Below, in pieces: positions 30,900 through 48,654 of a stretch of 64,000 nucleotides of DNA; the first letter of the stretch is position 1; the number at the start of each line of letters is the position of its first letter. Origin of the DNA: Gymnorhina tibicen (lineage: Eukaryota; Chordata; Aves; Passeriformes; Artamidae); contig VXAZ01006875.1 in NCBI GenBank assembly GCA_013399875.1, positions 62,001-126,000 on the forward strand, given 5' to 3'. The translations under genes and the position numbers were made by a program. The notes under the pieces are model-generated. The model had not been told where the DNA came from. It saw only the letters and a list, made by a program, of their open reading frames with translations, and searched no databases.

Positions 30900-31440
30900 G
30901 CAGGGGGTGCGTGGGGTGGTGCGGAGAGTGCGCGGGGTGTGGGGTGAGAGAGGTGTAGGGTGCGCGGTGCAGTNGTGCGCGGTGCAGTGCGGAGAGTTCG
31001 CGGTGAGAGGGTTACGGGGTGCACGGTGCAGTGCGGAGAGTGCGCGGAGTGTGGGGTGAGGGGTGTGCGGTACAGTGCGGAGAGTGGGCGGGGTGTGGAG
31101 TGAGAGGGATGAGGGGTGCGAGGTGCAGTGCGGAGAGTGCGCGGGGTGCGCGGTGAGAGGGGTATGGGGTGCGTGCGGTGCAGGGGTGCGGCGTGGAGGG
31201 TGTGCGGCGTGCGGCGGTGAGTGCAGAGTATGCGGCGCGGTGCGGGCAGTGGGCGGTGCNNNNNNNNNGGGGGGGGGACGGGGTGCGCGGTGCGGTGGGG
31301 AGAGTGCGCGGGGTGCGCGGTGAGAGGGGTATGGGGTGCGTGCGGTGCAGGGGTGCGGCGTGGAGGGTGTGCGGCGTGCGGCGGTGAGTGCAGAGTATGC
31401 GGCGCGGTGCGGGCAGTGGGCGGTGCGGGGTGTGTTGTGA
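30900..31440. repeat. GC-rich minisatellite with assembly gap
   Basis: Variable units built on GTGCGGAGAGTGCGCGGGGT and GTGAGAGGGGTATGGGGTGC. The 126 bases at 31134-31259 recur without change at 31301-31426, on the far side of the N run at 31260-31268. A single N sits at 30974. Either a true array that resisted assembly or an artefactual duplication at the gap. Confidence 0.85.
31260..31268. other. short assembly gap (N run)
   Basis: Nine N bases inside the minisatellite, flanked on the right by a G homopolymer. The true length is unknown. Confidence 0.95.
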
Positions 31441-31693
31441 GTGGCGTGTGTGCACTGCGAGGTGTGTGGGGTGTGCAGTGCGGGGCGTCCAGCGCGGGGA
31501 GCCGGAGGAGCCGCTGCTGCCCCTTGGGATCAGGCGCCGAAGGGGACAAAAACAGCCGGGCAGTGCGAGGTAAGTGAGAGGGTGTAAGGGTAGGAGTTAG
31601 GGAGGGGGGTAAGGGTGGGGAGTTTGGCTTCTCCTTGTGGTTGGAGTGTGCAGGAACTGGGGTGTAATCATGTTGTAATGGATGCACTGTCAC

Positions 31694-31773
31694 ATACAGA
31701 CCTATCTGGTCCAGGAAGTGAAGCGTTGGTTTCATACAGACCTATCTGGTCCAGGAAGTGAAGCGTTGGTTTC
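31694..31773. repeat. perfect 40-base tandem duplication
   Basis: Two identical adjacent 40-base units (31694-31733 and 31734-31773), each starting ATACAGACCTATCTGGTCCA, between the CpG island and the receptor B coding exon. Confidence 0.9.
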
Positions 31774-32019
31774 TATTCAGAATTCAGATTGTTGCTGGAA
31801 AGACGTCTTTGGATTTCTTTAGAGCGGAAGGTGAACACTTCTGCATTGGGAAGAAATTTGTGCGACAGCAGCACGGGATGGTCAGGCAGCCTGCTTGAAC
31901 CCGGAGCTCACCTGTGAAGTTCTTGCTCTTCTTGATATGTGAGAGAGTGTGTGGTCCCAAACCAGCCCCTTTCTGACACACCATTGGAACTGCTCCCCAG
32001 CAGGGAAGACTGGGGTTGA

Positions 32020-38364
<6,345 letters not shown>

Positions 38365-39045
38365 GCCACGGGGCTGAGGGGAGTTACCCGGTTGCAGGAG
38401 GCATCAAAGGGCATCTCCCAGTCTCTCCTCGGGAGCCAGCGTTGCTGCTCTGCTGTTTTACTGCTGACTTTTGGCTGGTTTCACTGTAGCCTCTCTTCTG
38501 CTTGGCATGGCAGGCACACAGCCTCTCCAGCACTCTATCAGTAAAACCCATGCTGCAGCTGGTCCAGGGGCAGGAATATGTACAGGGGACATGGAGCTTC
38601 TCAGACACAGTGATCTACTTTCAGGTTTTCTCATTTATTGCTATCAGAGGGAGTGGACCTGGGTTTCCATCACTGGCCTGAGTCACTGGCCAGTAACAAG
38701 TGCCATAATGTGGGGCTATGCACAGCAGTAGAAAAGGATCTGTGATGACAGGTGTTCAAAGGAAGACCTTGGACATGCAGATGAACTCCATCCATAAGGA
38801 GTCTCACCAGTTTGTGTATAGCAAAGCCTCCAACAGAGGTAAGGATTGTTACCAGCCATTTTCCTCTCAGATTCTGCTGCTCCTCCTGCCCTCTCTCCCA
38901 CCCACAGCAGCTGGAAGCCAGCCCCAGACAAGGGGAGCAGGGATGCACCCCAGGAGCCATGGCCGTAGGCTCAGATGGCACGATGACAGACTAATGCAGT
39001 TCATTGAGAAGTTCTTTTTATAATAAATATATTAATTCAGTAAAG
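38365..39045 (+). other. receptor B 3' UTR
   Basis: Non-coding sequence from the stop to AATAAA at 39022-39027, the first plain polyadenylation signal downstream. The transcript end is therefore expected near 39040-39050. Confidence 0.55.
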
Positions 39046-40869
39046 AGAGCTACACTGGCCTTTACAAAAGACCACAAAATACTTCATGAGGGCTGTAGCA
39101 TTCACTCACTGAAGAATGGAATCATTCTGCATTGTTACTAGTTGCTGTGAAAGTCTCATTTAAACAACAGGAGGGCAAGAAAGGGCTGTGAGGAGCAACC
39201 GAGGACACTGAGGCTGTCTAGTTGGTGCAAACCAGGTGATGGATTCCAGTAGCCCAAGGGCAGTCATGTCTGCTGGGGGGCTCCTGGTCTGCCCTGGTGA
39301 TAGCCCAAACAGAGCTTCTGCTCAGAGAGGCAGTGGGGGAGCCTGGGTGGCTTCAGGGAATAAGGACATACTCCCACCACCTTCCTGGGGGAAGATAAGC
39401 CAGACCAAAGAAGGAAAATTAAGGACTGATTTTTTTTTAAATTATTTTCCATTTGTGCAGTGAGAAAGAACAGGACAGAAAGGAGGGGGGTCCTTTCTTC
39501 AGGCCACTTGACCCCATTTGGGTACTTCGGGTGTGTACTGCAATGCCTGCACCAGAAAAGAGCAGAACACAAGGAGTGGCAGCAGGAATGGGTGAATACT
39601 TGGTCCCTAAGGCACTTTGCTTGGAGCTCACAATTATTGAACATGGGAATTCAAAGCTGTCTGTGCTGCGTGCCAGCACTCTCCTCCCTTGCTGTACAGC
39701 AGGGTTTGTTTTCAGTCAAAAAACATCATTGTGAGTTTTCCAAAATGTTAAAGTCATCTCTAATTAATGAGCATCACTTCATTTAATTATTAAGAGAAGC
39801 TATCATTTGCTTTTTTACTGTTCCTCACCCCTCATTAGCTTTTGGTGAGCAGCTCTCAAACTGCCATGTATTGTCTTTTATATTTCTTAGGTTTATTTTC
39901 CTTCCTTTCTTTCCTTAAATGGCTTAATAACATTTTTTCTGAAGGAATCCAAGCCCTTACTCCAAAGAAGTGGGTCTCTCCACACTCCCTTGATCTTCTG
40001 CTAATCCCTGTCGTTAGCTATCTCTTGCTGTCAGAAATAACCTGGCTGGTTTTCCTTGGATCTGTCAATCGCAACATCTCCTCATTGCTGAATTTTTCTC
40101 CCCTAAATGGGCAGGATGTAAGAGCTGACTGTATCGAATCTCCGTAACGGCTCAGCTATCTGGACTGATAATTATCAATGCCTGAGTGAGAGTCACAGCC
40201 TCACAGCTTCGCCCAGTGCCTCAAGGCTCCTGTATCACTTGAGGATGCCCTGACTCGCAGCAGCTCTCAGGCAAACACAGAATGCGCAATATATATAAAA
40301 AAATATAACCTGAGGTTGTTTGACCAGGACAAGGACAGCACCTGGGGGCAGGAGGCTGCATCCCTGCCGGACTCCAAGCCAGGCTCTGGAAAAGGGCCTG
40401 TGAAATCTGTGAAATTCGGCTCCTGCTGGGTCTGAGTCAACTTAGCATGTGAATAGATGCTTAAACATTCCTTAATCTCCAGTCCCACCGCCCACCTGTG
40501 GAAATGGCTTCCTGAGTGGCGCCGGGATCCAAGGGAGAGCTTCCAGAGTCAGGACCAAGGGTGTGCTCCCGCTCCCAGCCGGACAGTGCTGGTGGGCGCA
40601 GGGTCCTGCCCCGGCCGGCGCATCAGCAGCGCAGTTTCCTCCCTGCAGACCCGGGACTGGAGCCGGACAGGAGTGTGGGGTGGGAGGAGAATCCTCCAGG
40701 AAGCCTCTGCCATGAGGAGACCCCTCCCTCTTCTTATTTGGGGACCGAACTCTCACCCGGTGCCGTCCGTGGCTGCGGCGCCGCCCCCTCGGCAGGCGAG
40801 GCCCCCGGGGGGCAGAACCCCGAAGGGGAAGCTGGAGGGCAGATTATTGAAACACTGAGTCACCACAAG

Positions 40870-41335
40870 TCTACTCCCGGGAAACCATTTGAGCACACAC
40901 AAATCGGTGTGAAAGATCCAACGAGACATGTCTGAGTGATTAACAACCCAAATTTATTAAGGTTAGCTCATGCCAAATGCAGCAGAGTGCCTTCAGCAGA
41001 GTTGCTGATGAAGACGATAACAGGGAACAGTGCAGGGGATACCTGAATTCCAGAGACAAATCCTCTTATATAGCCCCACCACATAATGAACAAAGAAACC
41101 ACAACATGCCAACTAGATTAACAAAAAGCTAGCAGAAAAACCCCCACAATGAGTCAGAAAATTAGCTCAGGAAGGAGAAACAGAATACAATCATCATCAC
41201 TTAGCTCTTCAAGTGGAAAACAGAACGGAGGGGCTGGCCAAAGCACGCTGCAGGGATAAAGGGGAATGTCCTCAGTTAAATCCAGTTTAAGCCCTGGAAG
41301 TGGGGGTGTAGGTGGGCCGGTGTCAGACCATCTTC
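40870..41335 (-). mobile_element. probable LTR, minus strand
   Basis: On the minus strand a TATA box (GGGGCTATATAAGAGG, near 41071) is followed about 115 bases later by AATAAA (complement at 40953-40958) and a GT-rich segment, the spacing expected of an LTR R region. Edges are approximate. No adjoining viral genes were seen. Confidence 0.5.
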
Positions 41336-44300
41336 TTGCACTGAGAAATAACTCGGCATCCTAGGTCAGTCACAGGCCAGGGGAGGAAGAGGGAGGAAGG
41401 AGCCTGACCCTTACCTGGGAGACTGGATGTGAAAGGCACACCCCAAATTCCCGCGTGGGAGACGATGTGCAGCCGCCCTATGCCCCAGGCAGCAGGAAAG
41501 TCTCTCCCTTGAGCCCGGGCACACAGCTCTTCCCTCTCACCGACTGTGGAGACAACCCGCCTGCCCTCCAGAGAACCCACCTGCTCCCAAAGAACCCACC
41601 TGCCCCCACAGAGCCCACCTGCCCCTACAGAACCCGCCTGCTCTCCCCCGCTGCCTCCCCCCGCCACCACTCCTGTGCTGCGGTGGGCAAAGGAACGCTT
41701 CTGATCTCCCAGACTTTGGATGGAGCCCAGGCAGGAATACTGGCAAGTGAGGGCAGGTTTAGCACCAGGCACGGGGTGCAGTCAGCGCTTGATTTGAAGA
41801 CTAATGGCATTTCACAAGCTGCCCTGTCCCGCCAGTGCTCAGCAGTGATCCCCATCCCAGTTCCAGGGTCTGTTCCTAAACTGCTCCCCTGAGGTGATAC
41901 CAGAGTACTCCCAGTGCTTGGCTCTTCCCAACTGGTGCCGAGCAGGTACGTTGGAGGCCTCTCTCTGCCCAGATGGGCTATTGATGTTGGGTGTCTGCAC
42001 TGGAGCAGGACTAATGTCATTTGAGGTCCCTGATGGGATGGGGTAGGGGGCCAGCAGCAGCTACCAAACTCTGCTCCGAGCAGTGCTGGGGAGAGCCAAG
42101 AGGGACTGGCCAGAGCAGGCAGGGGTGTGGGCACTGTGCCTGGGGGTGTGCTGGACCAAACCCTCCCTTGGGAGGTCACGTGGAGTCTCCACAGGCAGCA
42201 AATCTAAAGCACCTCTTGCCCTGCTCCCCATCCCTGGTATTTTGTTCTTTGCCCTGGTAATGAGGGATTAATTAATGTACTTGGCCCTTGATTGATGTTT
42301 CACTCCCCCAGAAGCCCACACTGGCTGATGCTGCCCAGTTCAGTATGCCAAACTGCAGAAGGACACTGTGACGAGCTGTCAGTGGAGAGCAGCTCTCACT
42401 TAACCAGAGGCGAGAGGGAAAAAATAGTAATAAACCCCTCCAAAAGCCACAGACTGAGCTCTGCAGGAACCAGGTCTGATTGTACAACACAGTAGTCTGT
42501 CACTTGAAGAGACTTCTCCATGACAGGCCCATAAAAGTCTCCTTGGCAGATGAGAACAGACTAATTGCTTTATAAAATTAGATGAATGGACCATCTAACG
42601 CATCTGCTGGAGACGAACCCAGTTGCTTTATGGGACACTGTAAGGGGCAAGTACAGGGTGTGTCCCCATTAATGGAATTTCTGCTTACTACTTCACAATT
42701 AATGGGGCTTCAGAGCATAAAAGTTTATATCCTCTATATCATTCCCACATGCTTTCATTGCATACATCTGTATCCGATCCATACTGTGTCCTGCAGCCTG
42801 TGGGACCTTGGTGGTCTCCTGTCTCCAGGATTTCCACTCTGAAGGGACCTGAAGTTGGTGTTTGTAGCTGACAGCAGCAACAGGGATTTTCAAAGCCTCA
42901 TTTTGACCATTTCTTGCTGTTCCTACAGCACTGCAGAAGTCATTTCCGTTTCAAACCCACACTTGGAGCCAAGCTGAACACCACAATCAGTGTGATTCCG
43001 GGGTGGCCAGACTGTGGGTACTGTTAGGAGATAACAAAAGGGATGGCAGCAAGTTTCAGAGCAGCAGATTTTGCTCCTATTTTTGAGACAGACAATGTTT
43101 GTTTGCAGCCACATCCTGTCTCAGGCAGTTTTCCATAGGAATTATGTGATCAATTAATCAATGGCATTAACCTTTTGCAGCTTCCTTCTCCTTCCACAGC
43201 TTATTTTGACCTCTTACTGGTGATACATGCCAAACATGGCAGAATTCAGAATACAAGGAGAGCCTGGATCACTTCCATGATGGATTTACCACAGTTCCAT
43301 CAGTGGGGAGTTGCAGTAGGCTGGGTGGCTCTGGGCTATTTCGGACACTTTCATTTGCTTCTGAACTGTGATACACTGCTCAGACCTTTCACCTTCAGGT
43401 TAATAAACCAAGTCTCTCCTAAAGGCTGGAAAGGAATTGAGTTTTAGTTTTTACCATTACAGTATTTCTTTCACAGTACGTTGTCTTTCCTGAACTCCAC
43501 AGCTCAGTTATTTAACTGTCTGTCTCCATTTCCCACCCTGTTCTGGAATTAAACGCACCAGTTGCTCGTGCTGACGAACAGTGACTGATGCCGACTGTTC
43601 CCGCATGGAGATGGCAACGGCTGTACTCCAAATAAAGTCTTTAATGCAGTGTGCCTTCCCTCTTTATGTTCATGTTTCTATGGCAGGATATAGATTTTTC
43701 CCCGTTATTAAATTTGACACATCCTGTGTTCTATTTAAGAGAATTGCACTAACTTGCCTTACTTTGCCTTCCATTCAGGAGAGTATAAGTATTCTGCTGT
43801 CCTGCACAGCTTGCAGGGCAGGATGTAAGGATATTCATTCTCCAGGGAACTGTTATGATTAACAGAGCAAATAAAGACCATGAATAGTTAGCAATATATT
43901 CAGGCATCTCAGCTATAAATGGGAACATCTTCACCACATGACTAATTCTCAGCTTCTTTGTGAAGCCAAGTTGTCAAATTGTTTGTTCTGCCTTTGTTTC
44001 TCCTGGTCACTGTGAAGGAAGGAGGGCTCGAGGGGGAAGGTAGTGTTGAGCATTGCTAACACGTTCTCTGCTCCCCCTCCCTGTACAAAGTTGGGGACAG
44101 GAGCCTTTCCTCCATTTCATTTCTGTCTGTATTGATGTGTTGTGTCCACACACACACACTCTTGACGCCAAGCTGCCATTTCTGATGCCTTTCCATGGCA
44201 CAGGTGCCGCAGGGCAGGAGCATGATCCTGTAGGTGCCCAGAGCACGTGCTTTGGGAAGACCCTCTGGACAGGACCAGGATAAGACCACGGTGAGGAGCA

Positions 44301-47179
44301 GAGCAGCTCACAGCCCACCTGCTCTCGATGGAAATGTCCTTGCTCTGTACCCTGGGTCCCGTAGCACAAGGGCCGAGGCAGGATGGGAGCCCCAGCCTGG
44401 GGTCATGTCTGACTTGTCTGACTTTGGAAGTGGCCAGGACACAGACCTGGGGCATTGCTCCAACATGTTAATATTAACTGTAGGAGGTAAGAAATTATGT
44501 ACTTGATTGGGGTATTTATTTGTAATCCCATAATTCCTTCGAACCAGCTCAGGGGAGAATGAGGGGGAGTGGGAAGACGTATTTAATGGGTTGTAAAAAC
44601 ATTTTATCCTTTTGCTAAAATTCCATGCCTAATGCTGCTGTATTGGAAGGCAAACCAGCCCAGTACCCAGGGTACCACCTCCCATTAATGCACTAATTGT
44701 TACAGAGAAACAGGCTGGCCAGGCTCAAAAACCTCATTTACCACCAGGGCTCAGGGCAGGAATATAGGAATTTCATTTGGGATAATAATGTATTTTTGAA
44801 GGATAATAATTGGCATCAGGTTGTCCCCAAAGACAGTGGTTTTTTGCCTCCAGCACAGCTCTAGGATTGGAGTTGGATTTGTTTCTCCTTAAAAATTAAT
44901 ATCTGCTGCCAATAAAGGAATTAGGCTTTTTTTTTCTTGTTTGTGGTGGATGTTGTGAGCAACAACATCCTAAATGAGATGGTTTGCTCTCATTAATGTT
45001 CCCCCAAGCACTCTGCCCAGTTCCTCAGAGTTTGGTGGCTCATTTGCCCACCGAGGCCATGGGTGATGGTGGCTCTCCCTGCAGGGGCGCCCAGCAGCCT
45101 TGGATGCTGTGCCCCAAACATGCACTGTGAAGTTTTCAGCTGCTTTTTGAAAGTCCCTGTGAGTGAGCTGACAAGTTGAGAAGGTGAGTGTGGAAGACAA
45201 AAGAGCAATAGATTTCTGCCTCCTGGCAAACACATCCAATTCAATAATGTGCTGCAAAATGTGTGTTTTCCTTTGCTTGTGATTGCCCTCGTGCCCTGCA
45301 GAGACACAGTGAGGTGAGAACTGAGTGTGCAGGGGAAGCCTGGGGGAAATACAGAATGAGAAAATCAGAGATGAAACAGTAAAAACATCACCTGTGGGGA
45401 AGGAAAGTGGAGAAGGAAAGGAACTTGGGTATGGAAATTCAGGTCTCTCTAACAGATTTCAGTCTTCAATTTTAGCCATGGAAATTTATCTGCCTGTTCC
45501 CCCTGCCCCTGTGCAGGGTGCAGGGGCACACAGAGGGCAGGTGTTTAGGGTTTCTTTACTGGTGAGCCTCCTGGTTAGAGTTAGGCAAGGAAATGAAGTG
45601 TGAAAGCAGGGAACCTGTTTGCCAGGGTGCTCCAGAGCTGTCGGTATCATTCCTGCCCTTTTCTCACTAAATACTGAAGCTCAGACTCCCCTGAGCAATG
45701 TGTGCTTCCCCTCTCCTGCACGGAAAAGGGCAGCCATCCCCTCCCTGTAACTACAGTGTTTCAGTCAGTGCTTTAACAAAATGTTGTTCTTAATCCAGGT
45801 CATCTCAGCTCAAAGCAAACATAGGGCTTTAGTGAAAAGTCCAACTGTGAAAGCTCTTGCTCTGTGCCCTCAGAACCTGCATGAAAAAAAGCTCCTCTGA
45901 GTTCACTGTCCACAGACCATGCTGTCCTTGTTAACACAGAACCCATTAATTAATCTGGTTCCAAGCAGGATCCCACCTGGAACACTTCATTTGTGAGAAC
46001 ACCTCTTCACCCTGGCCAGCCCCCTCCACCAGCTCCCTTTTGCCACTCAGTGCTCATGGGAAGAAGGACATGCCCTCAGAGGTGGGGTCACCTGTGAGAA
46101 GGATGCAAAGACCTCACGTGACTTGCAATCTCACCTCAGCAGGTCTGAGATAAGCTCTGCTGAGGGGTCACTGTCCACACAAGGACAGGGCCACGGTCCC
46201 CACCTCTGCAGATACATTTCAGGGTGTGCAGATGAGGTATCCACACCCCACACTTTTCACTGGAGTTCTTAAAGCAAACCCCCATTGGTCAGGAACGTGG
46301 CTCAGCAGGACTGCTGGCTGCGATCTGTGGCTGCCGGGAGCAGCAGGACAGATGTCTGCCTTCCTGCTCCAAAGAGAGCTCAGGAGAAGGCCTGGTGCGT
46401 GTGCCTTGTCTGGGCCAGACAGCATTCCCTGGCATTCCCTCTGTAGCTGGAGGCTCGCCAAGCTGTGAGTGCCTTTGCACAGCTCTGCATCCCAGCTGGA
46501 GATGTTGCTGCTGGAGGAAGCTGAGGTAAGGACCGGGTACCCCAGCACCCTGACGTGCTGCCAACCTCTCTGTGAAGTGTGGTTGAGGCAGCACCAGGAC
46601 TGGGGGTGGGAGCCAGCCTTTTCTGAGAACCAAGGAGTGGGTCCTCAACCCCACACTTCTCTGCTCACATGGAGCACGTGTGTTCTTCTGCCAGCTCTGC
46701 TTCACAGCAGCTACTTCTTATCCCAGCGTGGAGTACAAGAATCCCAAATACTTTGAGGGGAACATGATTGATTTATCATCGCTCCTTGGGCTTCAGCCAA
46801 AAATGAGGCAAGACCAGACAACACAAGTGCTCTGAGGTGAGGAGCAGAGGGGGTGTAAATCTCTTGTTCACTGGGAGTTCCTGCCTTGGGTGGGAGCGTC
46901 TGCTCTGCATGGGAGGAGCACCCCTGTTCTTTCAGAAGAGCAGACCTGAGGTGTGGCCAAACCCACCTGCCCTTTACCTACTGCAGTATGTCCAGTCACC
47001 TGAGAATGCAGAGTCTGGATGGTTACAACCCCAGAGCTGCCGCTGTGTGGCCTGGCTGATGGTGGAAGCTGTTGCTTTTCCCTAAGAATTCCTGGCTCAG
47101 GAACTCCTGGTGGTGCCCGGGCACCTCGCATACAGCTTCTGTCTCACCCGTGCGATGGAGGCACGCGGCCAAGCCCACA

Positions 47180-47490
47180 CAGAGCTTTCTAGCTCTAGCG
47201 GTATCAGAAGTAAAGAGTCCAGAGATGGCTCTTGCGAGGGATCCGATGTTTATTCTGACCGGCACGCAGGCTGGCCAGGTAGCAAGAGAGTGGGCCCCGC
47301 CCGCCAAGTTCTTTATCAAGGGACACAGACAGGGGAGGGACAACAGCTGAAGGCCAATGTGGTGTGACCTAAGGTTAGAGTGACTGTCTGGCTGCTGACC
47401 AACCAGGGGGACCCTCCTCACACAGGTCAGAAGACCAGGTGAGGGGATCCTGGCCAGCTGACTTGTGGGGGGTGTTAGATCTCTGAATTC
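47180..47490 (-). mobile_element. probable LTR fragment, minus strand
   Basis: On the minus strand a TATA-like TTGATAAAGAAC lies upstream of GAATAAACATCGG and then CTCTGGACTCTTTACTTC, a layout seen in vertebrate LTRs. Edges are uncertain and no internal region is present. Confidence 0.4.
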
Positions 47491-48654
47491 ACCCACCACC
47501 GAGCTGCTGAGCCCCCTGGTTCCCCAGCCATCCCAGCTGGTGGCTCGGGGACTACAACACAGAGCCAGAAATCACTTGAAGGTAAGGCATGGCATGCCTT
47601 GAATTCCCATCCCAAAAGCATGCAGGAAGCTGCTCCCCCAATGGACACCTCTGGCCCTCTCCTCTTGCAGTGACAGTGGTCTCGGCCAAGTGACAGGCAC
47701 AGGCAAAGCTCTGGGCTCAGGTCACCCACACAGCACCCTGCCCACACCTTCTGCCTTGGAGTGCAGGCAGGGACACTGGGATCATCAGCCCTTGCAGACT
47801 GTGGTGAGGTTGAGTGCTCTCAGAACACCTGGGCTGCACCATGTAGAGCATCTGGGACAACAGGTTTCAGGCACCCACATGCTCCACAGAAAAGGCTTCT
47901 TTGGAAACTGTGGATGCTGAGTAATGTACCACTGTACATGGCTTTGTGTTTGGTGGTGGATGACTGGTTCTTCTGGGCCCTGACTCCAGAGGCTGTGCTG
48001 TCTGTAGCTGTCGTCCTGTGGTATGACAGAGCAGGGCTGCAGACATGGCACTACATGGGGATCCTCACATGCAGGATGAGCTGCAGCACTGCAAGCACTC
48101 ATAGAGCCTGCTGGAGTTTGGACAAGTATCATAGCTTTAATTAGAACAGAAACATCCTTCATGCTAGTAATTATTTTAAACAGACCAGTGTAAGGGCATG
48201 AACAGGTTTAACGAGCCTGTAATTACTGAGCTTGAACATCAACTGCTCCTCAGGGAAGCTTTGGGAATGGGAGTTCCTTGGGCATTGCTTAGGGGTCTCT
48301 GCCTCCCCCTGTCCCCAGGCCATGCAGTGAACCACACCTGAGACTTGGTCTCTCTGGGGAATGTTAAACCCACCCAAAACCAAAAGCTGATGCCTGTGAT
48401 CAGGGCAGGCGCCCTGTGGGGACCCTGAGGGGATGGGCCCAGGGCCACGGCCACCGCATCCAGCAGCACCCACTCCAGCCCCTCCTGCCTGTTCCCACAC
48501 CAGGGGATGAGGCTGATGGCCTCGGCTCCTGCAGCATCTCTCTGACAAGCACTGCCTGCCCTGCCAGATGGGCCCTGCCCAGACAGGGCCCTCCAGCCCC
48601 CACCAGCAGGCGACGGGGAGAGGAATCAAAAACTCACCAAGCACCACCATGTCT

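Larger units (their letters stand above)
30560..31620 (+). promoter_or_regulatory. CpG island, likely promoter of receptor B
   Basis: Dense CpG from about 30.56 kb, with GC boxes (CCCGCCCCC near 30840-30880) and a palindromic E-box TGCACGTGCA (CACGTG at 30886-30891). The island ends in GCGAG followed by a canonical donor GTAAGTGAG at 31570, so a non-coding first exon ending at 31569 is plausible. It lies about 450 bases before the receptor B start codon. Promoter use is inferred from position and composition only. Confidence 0.5.

Noticed and set aside
30821..31735. 304-codon minus-strand frame rich in His, Pro, Thr and Arg
   Set aside because: It is a translation of the GC-rich minisatellite through a gap; repeats without stops give such frames in several phases.
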